This document shows, in pieces, positions 1 to 13,335 of a stretch of 64,000 bases of DNA. The stretch spans positions 58,601,676 to 58,665,675 of the forward strand of contig CM049316.1 in NCBI GenBank assembly GCA_026874595.1, written 5' to 3'. Under the pieces are notes generated by a model, which was not told where the DNA came from, did no database searches, and saw only the letters and a list, made by a program, of their open reading frames with translations. The stretch comes from Sipunculus nudus (taxonomy: Eukaryota; Annelida; Sipuncula; Golfingiida; Sipunculidae). The translations under genes were made by a program, and so were the position numbers. The stretch's first letter is position 1. Each line of letters starts with the position of its first letter.

Positions 1-316
1 GTAGGTGAGCTGAATGTGAAAGATGGAAGGTTTGGGATGAAAATTTTGGCTAAAAGAATTATTTCTTGGGGGTGCAAACACACCCCATAACTACGAGAAT
101 ATAGGTCGCAGTGACCTAATTTCAGGTTTGCAAGGAGATCTTTTAAGAACCTCTAAGACTGCATAGGGTTCATGGCCCTAGCCCCTACAGTTACGATTTG
201 TGCCCTGCTAACGGACGGACGGCCGGCCGGCCGGATGGCCGGACGGACAGACGGAAGGACGACGGACAAAGTCCCATCGCTATAGCCCAGCATGACTGAA
301 AGTCAGCTGAGCTAAA
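1..316 (+). mobile_element. 3' part of a Helitron-like (pearl-type) element
   Basis: The stretch resembles the core repeats seen again near 12.0 and 26 kb (phrases such as ACCTAATTTCAGGTTT and TTACGATTTGTGCCCTG). It is followed by an ACGG/CCGG-type tract at about 213-268 and a terminal stem-loop at 282-313 ending in GAGCTAAAAA. This order, core repeat then tetranucleotide tract then hairpin, is that of bivalve pearl-like elements. The 5' end lies outside the window. No coding capacity is seen. Confidence 0.6.
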
Positions 317-418
317 AACGTCCTTGCATCCGATTTTCTACAAAAGTGAGTTTTAATTCTTTTTAAAATTCAATTGAATTTTGCAAAGTACTACAACTTA
401 TGACTGACATAAATAGGG

Positions 419-422
<4 letters not shown>

Positions 423-462
<40 letters not shown>
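423..462. repeat. (TA)n microsatellite
   Basis: About 40 bases of uninterrupted TA dinucleotides. Confidence 0.95.
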
Positions 463-464
<2 letters not shown>

Positions 465-1637
465 TGGTGGCCCGATCATCGAGTTTTATCGAAAGTCAGT
501 CGGTTTGCTGCCACTTTAAAGCGCTTGATTCCCAGAGGCAACTATCGATTACATCATAATGCCAGAATGCCTTTATGTTATAGGCAAAAATTATTCTTCC
601 ATTTTTTACCACATTGCGCGCTTTATATAATGAGTCTGTGTTCCAAAATAACTGAGTATGACACGGTAGATGAGAGAACGGAAGATTTATTAAAATTATT
701 ATGCGTTAACTCGCGGGGAGCTGCAGAAGAAGCAGAGAGTTTTCTAACGAGATGTACATTGCAAAAATATGGGCGGGATGGCGTTAAAATACTCCAAAAA
801 TTCTCCAGGTCTATGCCAATTTTGCGAAATTTCTCTTAGAAATAATCTATATAACCGATACCATGTGCCCCCGTTTAGGCCGTTCTTAAAAAATTATTTG
901 TTGGGGCTAACCCGGCCGGTCGAGTATTTGGATTTCGGACTTTTTTGGACTAGTCTGCAATTTTTTTCTTTAGTATGATCTAGTCGATGTGTCAGTCAAA
1001 CACATCGTCTAGACGCCAGACAGAGCCAGGTCAGTTGCCTGGGTGATGTCTGGACCTCACCTGGTTGAAATGAGTGACCTCTTTACTTGGCATGTTGAAA
1101 CTTGGCATGTTGTCAAATATGTTTTCAACACTGAAAGCCTTTTTCAATTGGCTACACTGCTTCTTTTAAGCTGCATTTACCCAATCTATTATCATAAAAC
1201 TGGCAGAACCCTATCATAAAATAATTCTTGTAAAGATTAAACCAATCAACATAACAGTTTCATCATAAAACAGTGTATAAGCTAGAAGAATCTAAAATTA
1301 CATTTTTACTTGTAAAAAACAGATCAATGTAGGTGGCGTCACCAATACCTGAATTTCACATATGACTTAAGTGACAAACATTGGCATAAAATGTTGTGAT
1401 GATAGCTCCAGCTGTTTCAGAGATTTTAATTGTAGTGTGCTTTTTTTTTGGACAGATGATTAAGTTCAACCTCCCGTAACTCGGCCAAAAATCACCGAAT
1501 TGGAACCATTCGAACAAACTTGAGATAGACTGTTCCAGAGATCATTTCTGTGAAATATTGGATAATTTGGCTTGACAGTTTTGGAGAAGATTTTTAAAGC
1601 ATTTTTAGCTTTTTACCTATAAAATCTAAGAAAAAGC
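463..1637. other. No recognisable gene; one unassigned ORF
   Basis: An open frame on the plus strand at 525-839 (104 aa) includes a moderately charged part (ITEYDTVDERTEDLLKLL, near residues 41-58) but no domain I recognise and no clear splice context. The rest is AT-rich non-coding DNA. The ORF could be a chance frame or a remnant exon. Confidence 0.4.
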
Positions 1638-2455
1638 AGTTAGAAACTAGATGTGTCGGAACGACACGAATGTCCCCGCCTGGGGCAAATTAGAAACATT
1701 TGTTAAATTTTGTAAATTTTTTTAAGTTCAGGTGTTTTATGGTCAAAAGTAGGTCAACAAGGGCAAAATGCAAACTCGATCTGTAAAGGGTCATTATCAA
1801 GCAACACACCAAAATCAGGCCAGTATCTGCAGGCATTGTGAAAAAAAGTCCATATATGTGCATTTTTTATGAAATTTTCTGTCTTTCATGAAATTTTCTA
1901 CGTTCAGGTCTGTAAAATGGTGAAAAATAGGTTAACTGGGACGAAACGCGAACTCGATCTGTAAGTGATCATTATGCGCCCACAGACCAAACATTAGGCC
2001 AGTATCTGTAAGCATTACATTGCGAAACTAGAATATTAGCAAAAGTTTATAATCATTTATAAATTTAAATTGGAGAGGTATATACCATGTTTCATAACAA
2101 TCCACCAAATGCTTCTTGAGAAATAAGCTCCTAAGTTTTTTTACCTTGAAAAGTAGGTCAAGATCACCCATCTTTGAACTTGACCAAGATTTTGTAAATA
2201 TAATGAAACAGCACTGAAGAAATGAAGTTCCTGTGTTGAATACCTTTGGAGTGACCTGCACAAAAGGCCAACATTGGAAAAATCCGATAAAATTTCATTA
2301 AAAAATCAAAAATTGCAGGTGGCGCCACCAAAATTCTGCAACACATACAGACCATCAGTCCCAATGATCATAGTAAGTTTTGTGAAAATCCAAACAATGG
2401 TTCCTGAGATATTAACTTCCGAGAGTTTTTATATAATCAGCTCTAAAATGTAGAA
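1638..2455. repeat. Dispersed repeat with two tandem units of about 178 bp
   Basis: Units starting near 1741 and 1919 share phrases such as AACTCGATCTGTAA and GGCCAGTATCTG, spaced about 178 bp. The right part (2310-2330) carries GGTGGCGCCACC, the palindromic phrase of the Helitron-like core repeats elsewhere in the window, so this is probably a decayed relative. Confidence 0.6.
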
Positions 2456-3717
2456 CAAGGGACCTATGGGTCACGGCGCTCAGCTGATATATATGATAAA
2501 AAAATATGATTTAGAAATGAGGCACATGCTGGTTTTATATGGTAATAAAAATAAGCTGTATTATGAGTTGTTGTTGTTTAGCTTATGTATGATTTTGATA
2601 GTACATTTGGAGACAGGAAAGAGGATTAATTTCATTTATTTCATTAACAAATGGAGTGGGATTGTCACACAGATTTTGACTTGGCCATATAACTAATATA
2701 AGCAGAACATATAATATAAGAGTTTAACTATTTATTAGAAAAATTACAAATATTGTCCTAATTATAATTTTTATTAAAAATAATAAGAGAATAGTATGAT
2801 TTTTTCAAATAAAATATGACTGAAATTATTATTAAAATAATATTAAAGAACATATTCATGAATGCATTCATTAATACATTTTGAAAATATTTGCACTGGT
2901 ATTCATATACTTTCATTTTTACCTGAATTCCCATTCTTATGAAAGAAATTTTATAATGAAGTACATATTCATATTCGTGTTTAAATACAATTGCAAAGTA
3001 TTCGCACCATGTCTGGTATTTATTCAGTTTTAACCAAACAATGATGTTGAGAATCCAGAATATACAAAATTCACACATTTAAATAACAAGGGACCTATGG
3101 GTCACGACGCTCAGCTGTTATATATGATAAAAAATATTATTTAGAAATGAGGCACATGCTGGTTTTGTGTGGTAATAAATATAAGCTGTATTATGAGTTG
3201 TTGTTGTTTAGCTTATGTATGATTTTGATAGTACCTTTGGAGACAGGGAAGAGGATTGATTTCATTTATTTTATTAACAAATGGAGTACTACTGTCACAC
3301 AGATTTTGACTTGGCCATATAACTTATAAGCAGAACATATAATATAAGAGTTTAACTATTTATTAAAAAAATTACAAATATTGTCCAAAATATAATTTTT
3401 ATTAAAAATAATAAGAGAATCATATGATTTTTTAAAATGAAATATAACTGATATGATTATTAAAATAATATTAAAGAATATATTCATGAATGCATTCATG
3501 AATACATTTCGAAAGTATTTGCACGAGTATTCATATACTTTCATTTTTACCTGAATTCCCATTCTTTATGCAAGAAATTTTATAATGGAGTACATAATCA
3601 TATTCGTATTTAAATACAATTACAAAGTATTCGCACCATGTCTGGTATTTATTCAGTTTTCACCAAACAAAGATGTTGAGAATCCAGAATATACAAAATT
3701 CACACATTTAAATAATG
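2456..3717. repeat. 630-bp tandem duplication
   Basis: Two head-to-tail copies, 2456-3085 and 3086-3717, begin with ACAAGGGACCTATGGGTCAC and end with TTCACACATTTAAATAA. They stay closely similar over the whole unit. The starting phrase resembles the one at 23783 and 10464, so each unit may begin with a Helitron-like terminus. Short open frames inside (for example 2466-2696 and 3147-3329) are duplicated with the unit and look like chance frames. Confidence 0.85.
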
Positions 3718-4239
3718 ATCATAAGTACCTGGTTTTATGGCCTTTATTTATATTAAAAAATAACTGTAAAAAATTCATTTTGGACTAATTTCACATCAAT
3801 GTACACACTAGACACAGTAGGAATCTAGATTAATATTATCAACTGCATCTTTGTCTATCATTAATTTCCTTGATATAATCCCTAATGATTAGTAATGAAT
3901 AATATGATTTACTTCTTTATCATTAAAATTGAACTGAAAAATGCCATAGGTGACTGCATGGTGTTATTTGGAATATGTGACATTCTACCCATCGATACAA
4001 GATTCTTATATCATCAGTAACTGCAAGTTAATTTCCTGTTATTATAAACTAACAAATTCCTTTTCTATTTTTCTTTAATTTGTTATTAAAAACCAATAAA
4101 AATTTATTAATTTATTGTTTATTGTTATATTGTTGGTTAAAACTACTAGATGAGTTTGGTTGCACACCTGGATCACAGTGGCTGCCTGGATTCTTGCCTC
4201 AAGCGTGCATAATTTGATGAAAGGTCAACAAGGTCAACA
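3718..4239. other. AT-rich spacer, nothing recognised
   Basis: No convincing open frame, repeat or RNA motif was seen in this stretch. Confidence 0.5.
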
Positions 4240-5575
4240 AAGTGGTGACTCAAGAGGGGCTGGAGAGAGCCAAAGTCTGACAGGGTCTCATAAAAAACAT
4301 TAATAAAAGCTACAATATTTGGCCAATTTCTTTCAGCTTTCTAAACTAAAAAGCTGAAATCCTTATGTGTGCATGATATGAAAATTATATCAACAGTGCT
4401 CACGGGAAACAAATGTGCCATGGTCACAGTTGGGCAAAATTTAAGGTACTAATTTTATATTAATGCTAATAACTTATAAAATTTGAAAAATTCAGAACTA
4501 ATTTTGGGTATTCAATTGAATCTTGATTAAATAATGTTACATCCCTGACAAAAAAATTCTCTAGCTTCAGCAATGCCCTTGTTAAGGGAGTAAATATATT
4601 TCTTGATTTTTTACAAAGTGCATTATGTTTGGGCCCATAACTTAAAACAATTACGCAATACTGACATCATTCTGGCATGTGCATAGAGAATGAAAAATAT
4701 GTATATTATTTATGATTAAAGTCAGATCAGTGGTTTTGATATTAGGCAGTCTTGAAGTGTAACAATGGGTTTTTAATGGAAAAATGAAGTTTTTCATTAA
4801 TATCTCGAAGGTATTAAGTCCTAGTGACCAAATTCTTGGCATGGTAGGGGATTTTGGAGACATCTAACTGTATGCCGAATTTAAGGAACTTCGAGCTGAA
4901 GCTGGGGAGCTGAGCTCTTGCAAACTGCATAACACTAGCTTGATGTAAACAATATGTTACATGGTGCTTGAAAACTTGATTAAAATTTACAGTTTTTGAT
5001 CGACTGGTTTCAAATTTTTGGTGTTAACAGTTGAAATGCTAACAAAAACATGCTGTGAAAATTAAATCCACAGTACTTACAGTAAAAAAAACGTGCCATG
5101 ATCAAAGTTGGGCAAAATTTAAGGTACCATTTTTTTATTTTTATTAATATTTTAAAAAATTTAAAAGATTTTCATCTAATTTTGGGTATACAATTTAATT
5201 TTGATTAATTAAAGATATATTACTGGAAAAAAGGTCCATAGCTTTAACGTTTTTTGTGTTAAATGATCAAATATCTTTCCTGATTTTTTACAAAATGCAT
5301 CATGTTTGGGCCCATAACTTTTTTATATTAAATAATACAGACATAATTTCTGGCATGTATATAGGAACTATATAGAGGAATATTTATGGTAAATATGAGG
5401 AAAAACAGATAAGTTGTTTTGATATTAGGCAGTCCTGAAGTGTGAAAATAGGTTTTAAATAAAAAATTGAGGTTTTTCCTTAATATCTCAAAGGAACAAA
5501 GTTGCAAAGACCCAGTTTTCGGCTTGGTAGATCTTGGGGACATCTAACATGCCGAATTTTGGATTCCTCGGTCTG
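4240..5575 (+). repeat. Two-unit array A-B, first copy
   Basis: Unit A (about 4290-4970) and unit B (about 4970-5575) are diverged relatives; both contain GGGCAAAATTTAAGGTAC and TTTGGGCCCATAACTT. The same A-B pair recurs at 6480-7770 with an offset of about 2.18 kb. This copy ends at GAATTTTGGATTCCT without the tetranucleotide tract and hairpin that terminate the second copy. Confidence 0.75.
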
Positions 5576-6420
5576 GACTAATACCTTTATTTCACATTCA
5601 AGGGAATAATACATTTAAGTTTATATATTATTTAAGCATATCCACTTTTTCCATTAAAATATCTGATTTTATCTGATTAATTTTTTTTATTTACAAGTTT
5701 TATAAATTTGTATTAAAAAAACACTGAAAATATAAGTTAAAATATTAGAATTCTTAGTTGCTATCATTATACATCCAGAGTGTAGCTCGTATTGGGTCAT
5801 ATTATGCATACACATATATTTTTATTATTTTTAAATCACAAATTTTTAAACTGAATTTAAAAGAAAATAATGCCACAACATGGCATCTGCAAGATTATTC
5901 CTTGAATCACTATTAAAAAGTTTTGCACATTGGAGTTTTCAGTACATGCTTAATCTTATTCACCAAAATAAAATAAGATTCTGTAAATTTGGTAAAATAA
6001 AAACATCTTTTCAAATAAAGTATACACACTGTTGGTTGAATGAGGGACAAACAATATCATTATGCTAATTACAATCTAACCTTTAATTTATTCCTGGAAT
6101 TAATAGTTAATTTCATACCTTGTGAAGTTTTTACTCTTCTCAAGGAAGGAATTACTTATCTGATGAACATCCACACTTTCATAGCAATACACCACTTTGT
6201 GGACACAATTAAATGTGCACTTTAATCATTGTAACCCTGGTGGTACAATCCAAAATCTAAAATGTAGCATAGCCAAGAATAAAATGAAATACAGAAAATA
6301 ATAACATTCATCTAGTTAATGCATCATCTAGGGGGGGGGTGTGCAGGGCAGAGAAGAAGGGTGCTAGTAGTGGCCAAGCTGGCCCAAGGTAAGCTGCCTG
6401 GGGTGGGTTACATAATGCAA
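5576..6420. other. AT-rich spacer between the array copies
   Basis: No gene or RNA recognised. Short open frames here (such as 5880-6068) have no recognisable product. Confidence 0.4.
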
Positions 6421-7882
6421 GTGAAGGCTTTACTACTAGGTGGGCTAGATGTAAACAACACTTGACATGGTGTATGAAAACTTGAATAAAAGCTACTCTT
6501 TTCAATCAATTCCTTTGAAATTTCAGATTTTAAAAGATTAAATCCTTATGTATATATGCTGTGAAAATTAAATCAACAGTGCTTACAGAAAAAAAACATG
6601 CCATTGCCAAAGTTGGACAAAATTTAGGGTATTGATTTTTTATTTAAGCTAATAACTTGAAAAATTTGCAAAATTCAGATCTAATTTTGGGTAAACAATT
6701 GAATCTTGATTAAATAATGTTACATCCCTGACAAAAAATCTCTAGCTTCAGCAATCCCCTTTTTAAGGGAGTAAAAACTATTTCTTGATTTTATACAAAG
6801 TGCATTATGTTTGGGCCCATAACTTAAAACAATTACACAATACTGACATCATTCTGGCATGTGCATAGCGAATGTATAGAAAAATATGTATATTATATAT
6901 GATCAAAGTCAGATCAGTGGTTTTGATATGAGGCAGTCTTAAAGTGTAACAATGGGTTTTTAATGGAAAAATGAAGTTTTTCATTGATATCTCGAATTAA
7001 GTCCTAGTGACCAAATTCTTGACATGGTAGGGGATTTTGGAGAAATCCAACTGTATGCCAAATTTAAAGAACTTAGAGCTGAAGTTCGGGAGCTGAGCTC
7101 TAGCAAACTGCATAACACTAGCTTGATGTAAACAATATGTTACATGGTGCTTGAAAACTTGAATAAAATCTACAGTTTTTGATCGACTGGTTTCAAATTT
7201 TTGGTGTTAACAGTTGAAATGCTAAAAAAAACATGCTGTTAAAATTAAATCCACAGCAGTTACAGCAAAAAAACGTGCCATGGTCAAATTTGGGCAAAAT
7301 TTAAGGTACCATTTTTTTATTTTTGCTAATATTTTAAAAAATTTAAAAGATTTTGATCTTATTTTGGGTATACAATTTAATTTTGATTAATAAAAGTAAT
7401 ATTACTGGAAAAAAAGTGCTTAGCTTTAACAAGTTTTGTGTTAAGTGATAAAATTTCTTTCCTGATTATTTACAAAATGCATTATGTTTGGGCCCATAAC
7501 TTTTTTAAATTATATAATACAGACCTAATTTCTGGCATGTACATAGGAATTATATAGAGGATTATTCATAGGAAATATGAGGAAAAACAGATGAGTGGTT
7601 TTGATATTAGGCAGTCCTGAAGTGTGAAAATAGGTTTTTAATAAAAAATTGAGGTTTTTCCTTAGGAATTTCCAAAGGAATGAAGTCGCAAAGACCCAGT
7701 TTTCGGCTTGGTAGAAGATCTTGGGGACATCTAACATTATGCTGAATTTTGGATTCCTAGGTCTTACGGTTTCAAAACGTGCCACATCTACGGACGGACG
7801 GACGGACGGACGGACAGACGGACGGACGACGGACAATGGACCACGACTATAGCTCAGATGACTTATAGTCAATTGAGCTAAA
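6421..7882 (+). mobile_element. Helitron-like element with core A'-B', ACGG tract and terminal hairpin
   Basis: Core units A' (about 6480-7140) and B' (about 7145-7770) repeat those at 4.3-5.6 kb. They are followed by an (ACGG)n tract at about 7794-7835 and a terminal stem-loop at 7850-7878 ending TTGAGCTAAAAA. The same order occurs at 12.7 and 28.4 kb. It encodes no protein, so it would need helicase functions from elsewhere; classification as Helitron-like rests on known bivalve pearl elements. Confidence 0.65.
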
Positions 7883-8087
7883 AATTGATGCTAGCTCCTG
7901 CCGTTTTTGAGATAGCTATGGTTAACGTACAGACGGAGCACGACATAGAACGCCGCACCATCGCATAAGCTCACAGGTTCGCTAAAAAGAAATCACGAGC
8001 AGGTGTACAATCCGACTTTTATTTATAAATTATACATAAATAGATTACACGTCGCGTCTTCATATAAAACATACTATTTCACAAAAG

Positions 8088-8142
<55 letters not shown>

Positions 8143-9545
8143 GTATTCATCAATTTTACATAATTAGAATACATAACCATTAAATTCTCATTTTTAATGT
8201 GATTTTTCAAAATAGTAATTTTTGTATAAGATATAACAGTAAAATAAAAAAATTATTTCAATTGAATATATATAAATTACATACATATAAAATATCTTTC
8301 TTCAACAAATCATTTTTCATGGTCATTTGCACACATTTCAATTCACTGGTGTATCATATAAAAATCCTTACAGAATTAATATAAATTACTAAATAATTAG
8401 TGAGTAAGATTCAGTTGGACCAATGCGCAAGTAACAATAAGTAGGTCCTACATAACAAACCCCATATACATTTTAAAACTGATGAAATTATTGACGTTCA
8501 ACAAACATTTACTGACCACATGAAAGAAAAACTTTCATCTAATCAAAAAAAGAGAGACGATTTATCTGATTGTGTTCAGCTTAATATTTTGAGGAGCATT
8601 TAATACGAAAGTAGTTAAAAAAAAATAGGCTTTACATGTCATAGAAATTAAGCATGAAAAATATCCACTTTAGACCATTATAAATCATATTGTAACATCA
8701 TTAATACTGAATGTTATAGTGCAGTAATTTAGCTGAATTACCTAATTATCAATCGCAGGAAAAGCAAAGTTAACAAGCCTAACTCTTTTACGTCTTCAGA
8801 TATATTCCATGACTGAAAGATAACCTCAGCAACAAACAGTGCTAATCCTCCCCTGAACACATTCCAGTTAAACACTATTAATCATATGTTTGATGTATAT
8901 GGCACAAGATGCAAATATATTCCGTTAATTAATTTACTGTCACACATCAATTAGATTATTTTTTTTCTCATTTTCTTAATTTAAACAATATTTAACACAT
9001 AAACAGCTGTTGCAGAAGTTTTAATTAACATACTTGTAAAACCCAAACAATGGGATATGGTTTTGGAACCATATTTGAATGGACCTATTTCTGACATCTG
9101 TTAAATAAAGTCAACCACTTTGACTTTAAATTTAAAAAAAAAAAAGCAAAAAAGCGCCGATCCCATGCTACACAGGCTGTCCATTTTCTTTACTTAGTAT
9201 ATCCATGTGTTTATAACATGTGGGGGCCATGTGTTTATCCAACAACGATACCTGGCAGCAAATCAGAAAAGCCAGAGTTTTTTAAATAACAAAAGATTGC
9301 ACTTATTCATATATATTAACCTAGAAAGACGAGTGACCTTTCAACTTCCCAACATGCATCCAATCACCTTCCGTTACATGCTTTCTTCAGTTTGTCAACA
9401 TGGGTACATGCACTATGTTTACTGACAGCTTAACACCTTTATTTCTAAAATATTTCTTAGCAGGTATAACCCAAATATGGTTGGATCTTTAAAGATTTTA
9501 ATACAATATTACATAAATATTTCCCTATAAAGCTAGCATTCAGTA
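7883..9545. other. AT-rich intergenic DNA with a (TA)n tract at 8089-8140
   Basis: A (TA)n run of about 52 bases lies at 8089-8140. No coding region or RNA gene recognised in the remainder. Confidence 0.6.
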
Positions 9546-9989
9546 TACTGTGGTTGGCTTCATATTCACGAGGCTGAAATTTCGCGATTTCTCCATTTTT
9601 AATGTTTCGCGAGGGTCTCATTTTCGCGATCTCACCAGAACCTATATCAAATCTTTGGTAAAGCCATTCCTGTGTGTATTATAAAATGAGAATAATTCAT
9701 GATCTTGTGATATTCTTCTCATATAAGGATGGGCCCGTACACACAGCACAGGTTCTTTAGTTCAAATTTAAGGAAACGTTTTCTCTTTACCTGGATGGAT
9801 GTAATTTAAATTAAGATTTCCCACTGTTCTAACCTATTCCAATACAAGTATTGGCTACACTTAATGCTGCCTTAAGAAGGACATACTCAGTTGGCCAATT
9901 TTTCACGAGTGTGTCATTTTCGCGATTATTTCCCATTCGCGAATATCGCTAATTTAAAACCCTCGCGAACAAAAAGGCAACCAGAGTAT
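9546..9989. mobile_element. MITE with imperfect TIRs, TA-flanked (family copy 1)
   Basis: The left end reads CTGTGGTTGGCTTCATATTC. The reverse complement of the right end reads CTCTGGTTGCCTTTTTGTTC. Both continue into a CGCGAGG phrase, and both are flanked by TA. The interior is marked by CGCGAT/CGCGAA words. Related copies lie near 22.2, 47.1 and 54.9 kb. TA flanks suggest a Tc1/mariner-like origin; no transposase is encoded. Confidence 0.65.
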
Positions 9990-10179
9990 GTGTTTGCGGC
10001 ACGTATGTGTATGCAGTACGTATGCCTAATGCAGCTAGATAACGGACGCCTGTGATTCCATCAATATGTATGCATAAGTGGTATGTATACAACAAAATCA
10101 GGCCGACACTATAATATGAAAACTTACTGTCCTGGAACTAACAGCATTTAGATTATCATAACAACCTTTTGAAAAAAGT

Positions 10180-10460
10180 TAGTCCCGTGACCTTGACCTC
10201 TGACCAGGTAACCTCAAAATCTACAGATTGCTTCCACCTTGGGCAGGTAAGTCGTGTGAAAGAAGGACGGTTTGGGATGTGGGTCCTTAGACCTTCAACT
10301 ACGACTTTGGGACCCCGAAATCAAAATGATTCTAACTTTAGTGACGAGTCATTAATCAATCAAGTTTGAAGCCAATCTTTTATCAAAACCAGAGTTATTA
10401 TCCATATATTAATTGGTAAATGAATGGGCAATGTGAACTTGACCTTTTACCCCAAAAATA
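10180..10460. repeat. Fragments of Helitron-like repeat
   Basis: The phrase GTGACCTTGACCTCTGACC and the following text recur near 12828-12860, and part recurs near 10433. No gene is seen. Confidence 0.5.
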
Positions 10461-10463
10461 AAA

Positions 10464-12735
10464 CTAGTGGCCCATGGGCAATGACGATCAACTGAATTCA
10501 AGGAAAGTTGAACAATGAGAAAAAATGACTGCCAGAGTGCTAAAAAATCATAAATTTTGTGAAGAGTCATTACAAATGTCTGGTTTATGAGAAAACTCTC
10601 CAAGACAGATTGACATGCCTTATTTCAGACCGATATTTTGAACCACTCCTAAGATATGAGCAATTTTCACATGTAGGTATCGACGCCACAGGAAAACAAT
10701 TGCAGATGGCGCCACCAGTCATGAGTACAACATTGAGGAGTCCAAGATCTATGGATAATCACAATTTCAGGCCAATAGGGCTAATCACTCCTCAGAAAAG
10801 GGCTTTAATTTATTCTACAAAAAAGGGAAGGTAGGTGGCGCTACCTGTCTGGTTTACGAGGAAATTTCCCAAGATGGATGATCATGCAAAATTTCAGACC
10901 AATACCTTGAACCACTCCTGAGATATGAGCAATTTTCACCCAAAGCACATGTCCGGATGGACTCCACAGGAAAATGATTGCAGGTGGAGTCCAAGATCTA
11001 TGGGTATGCATCAATTCAGGCCAATACGGCAAATCACTCCTGAGAAAAGGGCATTTATTTATTCTACAAAACCGGGAAAGTATGTGGCGCCACCTGTCTA
11101 GTTTACAAGGAAACTTTCCAAGATGGACGGATATGCCAAATTTCAGACCAATATCTGGAACCATTCCTGAGATATGAGCAATTTTCACCAAAAGAAAATA
11201 TACCAATTGATGCCATGCAAAAACGACTGCAGACAGCACCACCCGTCTTGTTTACGAGATGTAGGTGTTGAGGATCTATGAACATGCACAATTTCAAACA
11301 AATACATTGAAGAACCACTCAGGCGAACAGATGGCAAATGCACAGATGGACATAACGCATAAAATATTTTAATGGCACCACCAGTCGCAATTATGAGATG
11401 GAGAGATCCAAGATCTATGGGCATGCAAACTATTAGCACAATACATAGGGCCACTTTTGAGATATGGGCTGTAATCTAAAAGACTTTCAGATTCATACTG
11501 CACAGAAAGGATTGCAAGCGGTGCCACCTGTCTTCGTTTGGCGCAACAACATAGGTGAAGGAACAACTATGCTGGGTTTCTAAAATATTGGTCCAAGGGT
11601 CTCAGAGGAGTTCTCTGGAAACTAACACAGAGTTCTTGTATCACATTTTTAATTATTCTGGGGGGTACTTACGAGCCGTATAGCTTGGAGAATATGGGTA
11701 ACAGAGACCATATTTCAGATTTCCATAGAGATTTTTCATGGACCTCCTTTGATGTCAAGTTAGTAGATTCAAGGTGGAATAGTTACAATTTGTGCCTTGT
11801 TAACAGAAGAGCACTTCTTTGAAGGTCTAAAAAATTGAGGAAAAAAAGCGTAAAAATGTGGCACCACCAGGATTGAATGAATGGTGCAGGAATGAATAAA
11901 ACACTCCGTGATGAATATCCATGCAAAAAATCATGGTGATCAATGCATTAGTTGTCCAGATAGTGCAGCTTTTGTATCAAATTTTTAATTATTCTGACAG
12001 GTATTTACAAGCCCTATAACTCAAAGGATATGGGTAACAGAGACCTAATTTCAGGTTTCCACAGACACTTTTCACGGACCTCCCTGGATGTAAAATTTGA
12101 GGAATCCAGGTCAAGCAGTTACAATTTGTGCCCAGTTGACAGTTGACAGCTTCTTTGAAAGTATTAAAAATAGAGAAAAAAAAATTCGTAAAAATTTGAA
12201 AAAGTGCAGGTGGCGCCACCAGTTTGCAGGAACTGATGATCAATATTTATGCAAAAAATCATGGTGATCAATGCAGTAGTTATTCAGATACTTGACCTTT
12301 GTATCAAATCTTTGATTATTCTGGAGGGTACTTATGAGCTCCATAGCTCAGAGAATATCAGAAACAGAGACCTAATTTCAAGTTTCCAAGGAGATATTTC
12401 ATGGACCTCTCTGGATTTCAAGATTTCAAGATTCCAGGTCCAGCGGTTACAATTTGTGCCCTGTTGACAGATGACAGCTTCTTTGAAAGTATCAAAAATA
12501 GAGAAAATAATTCTTAAAAATTAGAAAATTACAGATGGCACCACCAGTTTGCAGGAACTGATGGAACACTCCATGATCAACATTAATGCAAAAAATCATG
12601 GTGTTCAATGGAGTAGTTATTCAGATACAATTTGTGCCCTGTAAACGGACTGCCGGATGGCCGATCAGCAAGACAGATGACAGACAAAGGGTGATCGCTA
12701 TAGCTCAGATGACTTTCAGTCAGCTGAGCTAAAAA
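10464..12735 (+). mobile_element. Helitron-like element, apparently full length (about 2.27 kb)
   Basis: It starts with a GGCCCATGGGC-type phrase, as at 23783. Two core families follow: a two-part unit of about 245 bp in 10560-11300 (GAGATATGAGCAATTTTCAC at 10657, 10919 and 11169), then diverged units of the roughly 337-bp repeat at 11640-12640. It ends with a short GACAGATGACAGACAAAG tract and a hairpin at 12701-12731, TAGCTCAG paired with CTGAGCTA. GGTGGCGCCACC-type words recur through the cores. No protein is encoded. Confidence 0.6.
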
Positions 12736-12975
12736 AAGTTCCCCTATTGACAGGTGAGTAATATCTAGAAGATGGAAGGTTTATGATGAAAAGTTTGGCT
12801 TCAAGTATATCCACAATCTTTAAAATAAGTTGGCCCTGTGACCTTGACCTTTGACCCTAAAATCCATTGGGTTCTTGCTTAAGTGGTGGGCCATAGATAA
12901 GTCAAGTTTGAAATTCATATGTCAATCCAAACTAGAGTTATTATCTGAAAACATATTTCAGTCGGTTGAGCTAAA
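12736..12975 (+). repeat. Helitron-like repeat fragment
   Basis: It repeats the opening of the window (GAAGATGGAAGGTTTATGATG resembles bases 22-44). It also carries GTGACCTTGACCTTTGACCC and ends with GGTTGAGCTAAA, a decayed hairpin end. Confidence 0.5.
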
Positions 12976-13335
12976 TATTACATAAGCAAAAATAGCACAG
13001 ATAAATTGGTAAAGGTGAAAACTATGACAAAAATATGGCACAGAATATAATATGAAAAATAATAAAATAATCAGTTCAATTTTACTTGATATTTTTCCAG
13101 TAGTGTGCATATTTCACCTAAGATTTTTATACAATACACAAACCTAGCCGTTTGACTTTCACACAAATATTCCAACAACAAATATATCAGATGAAAGATC
13201 CCTCATCAAACGTATCTCTTTTGTGCTGTTTGCCCTGAGCAAATGGTCCCCTCTATTTACCTGCATATCTTACGACTAAATTACTCTTCCCGAGCTGACA
13301 AGAACTGATAATGACTGATACTAGTTGTATATTAA

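Noticed and set aside
7525-7872. 115-codon minus-strand frame with RPSVRPSVRPSV
   Set aside because: The Arg-Pro-Ser-Val repeat is the translated ACGG microsatellite of a Helitron-like element.
10841-11566. Overlapping minus-strand frames of 65-133 codons
   Set aside because: They arise from tandem core repeats and mirror the repeat period; related frames recur with the repeats and show no domain.
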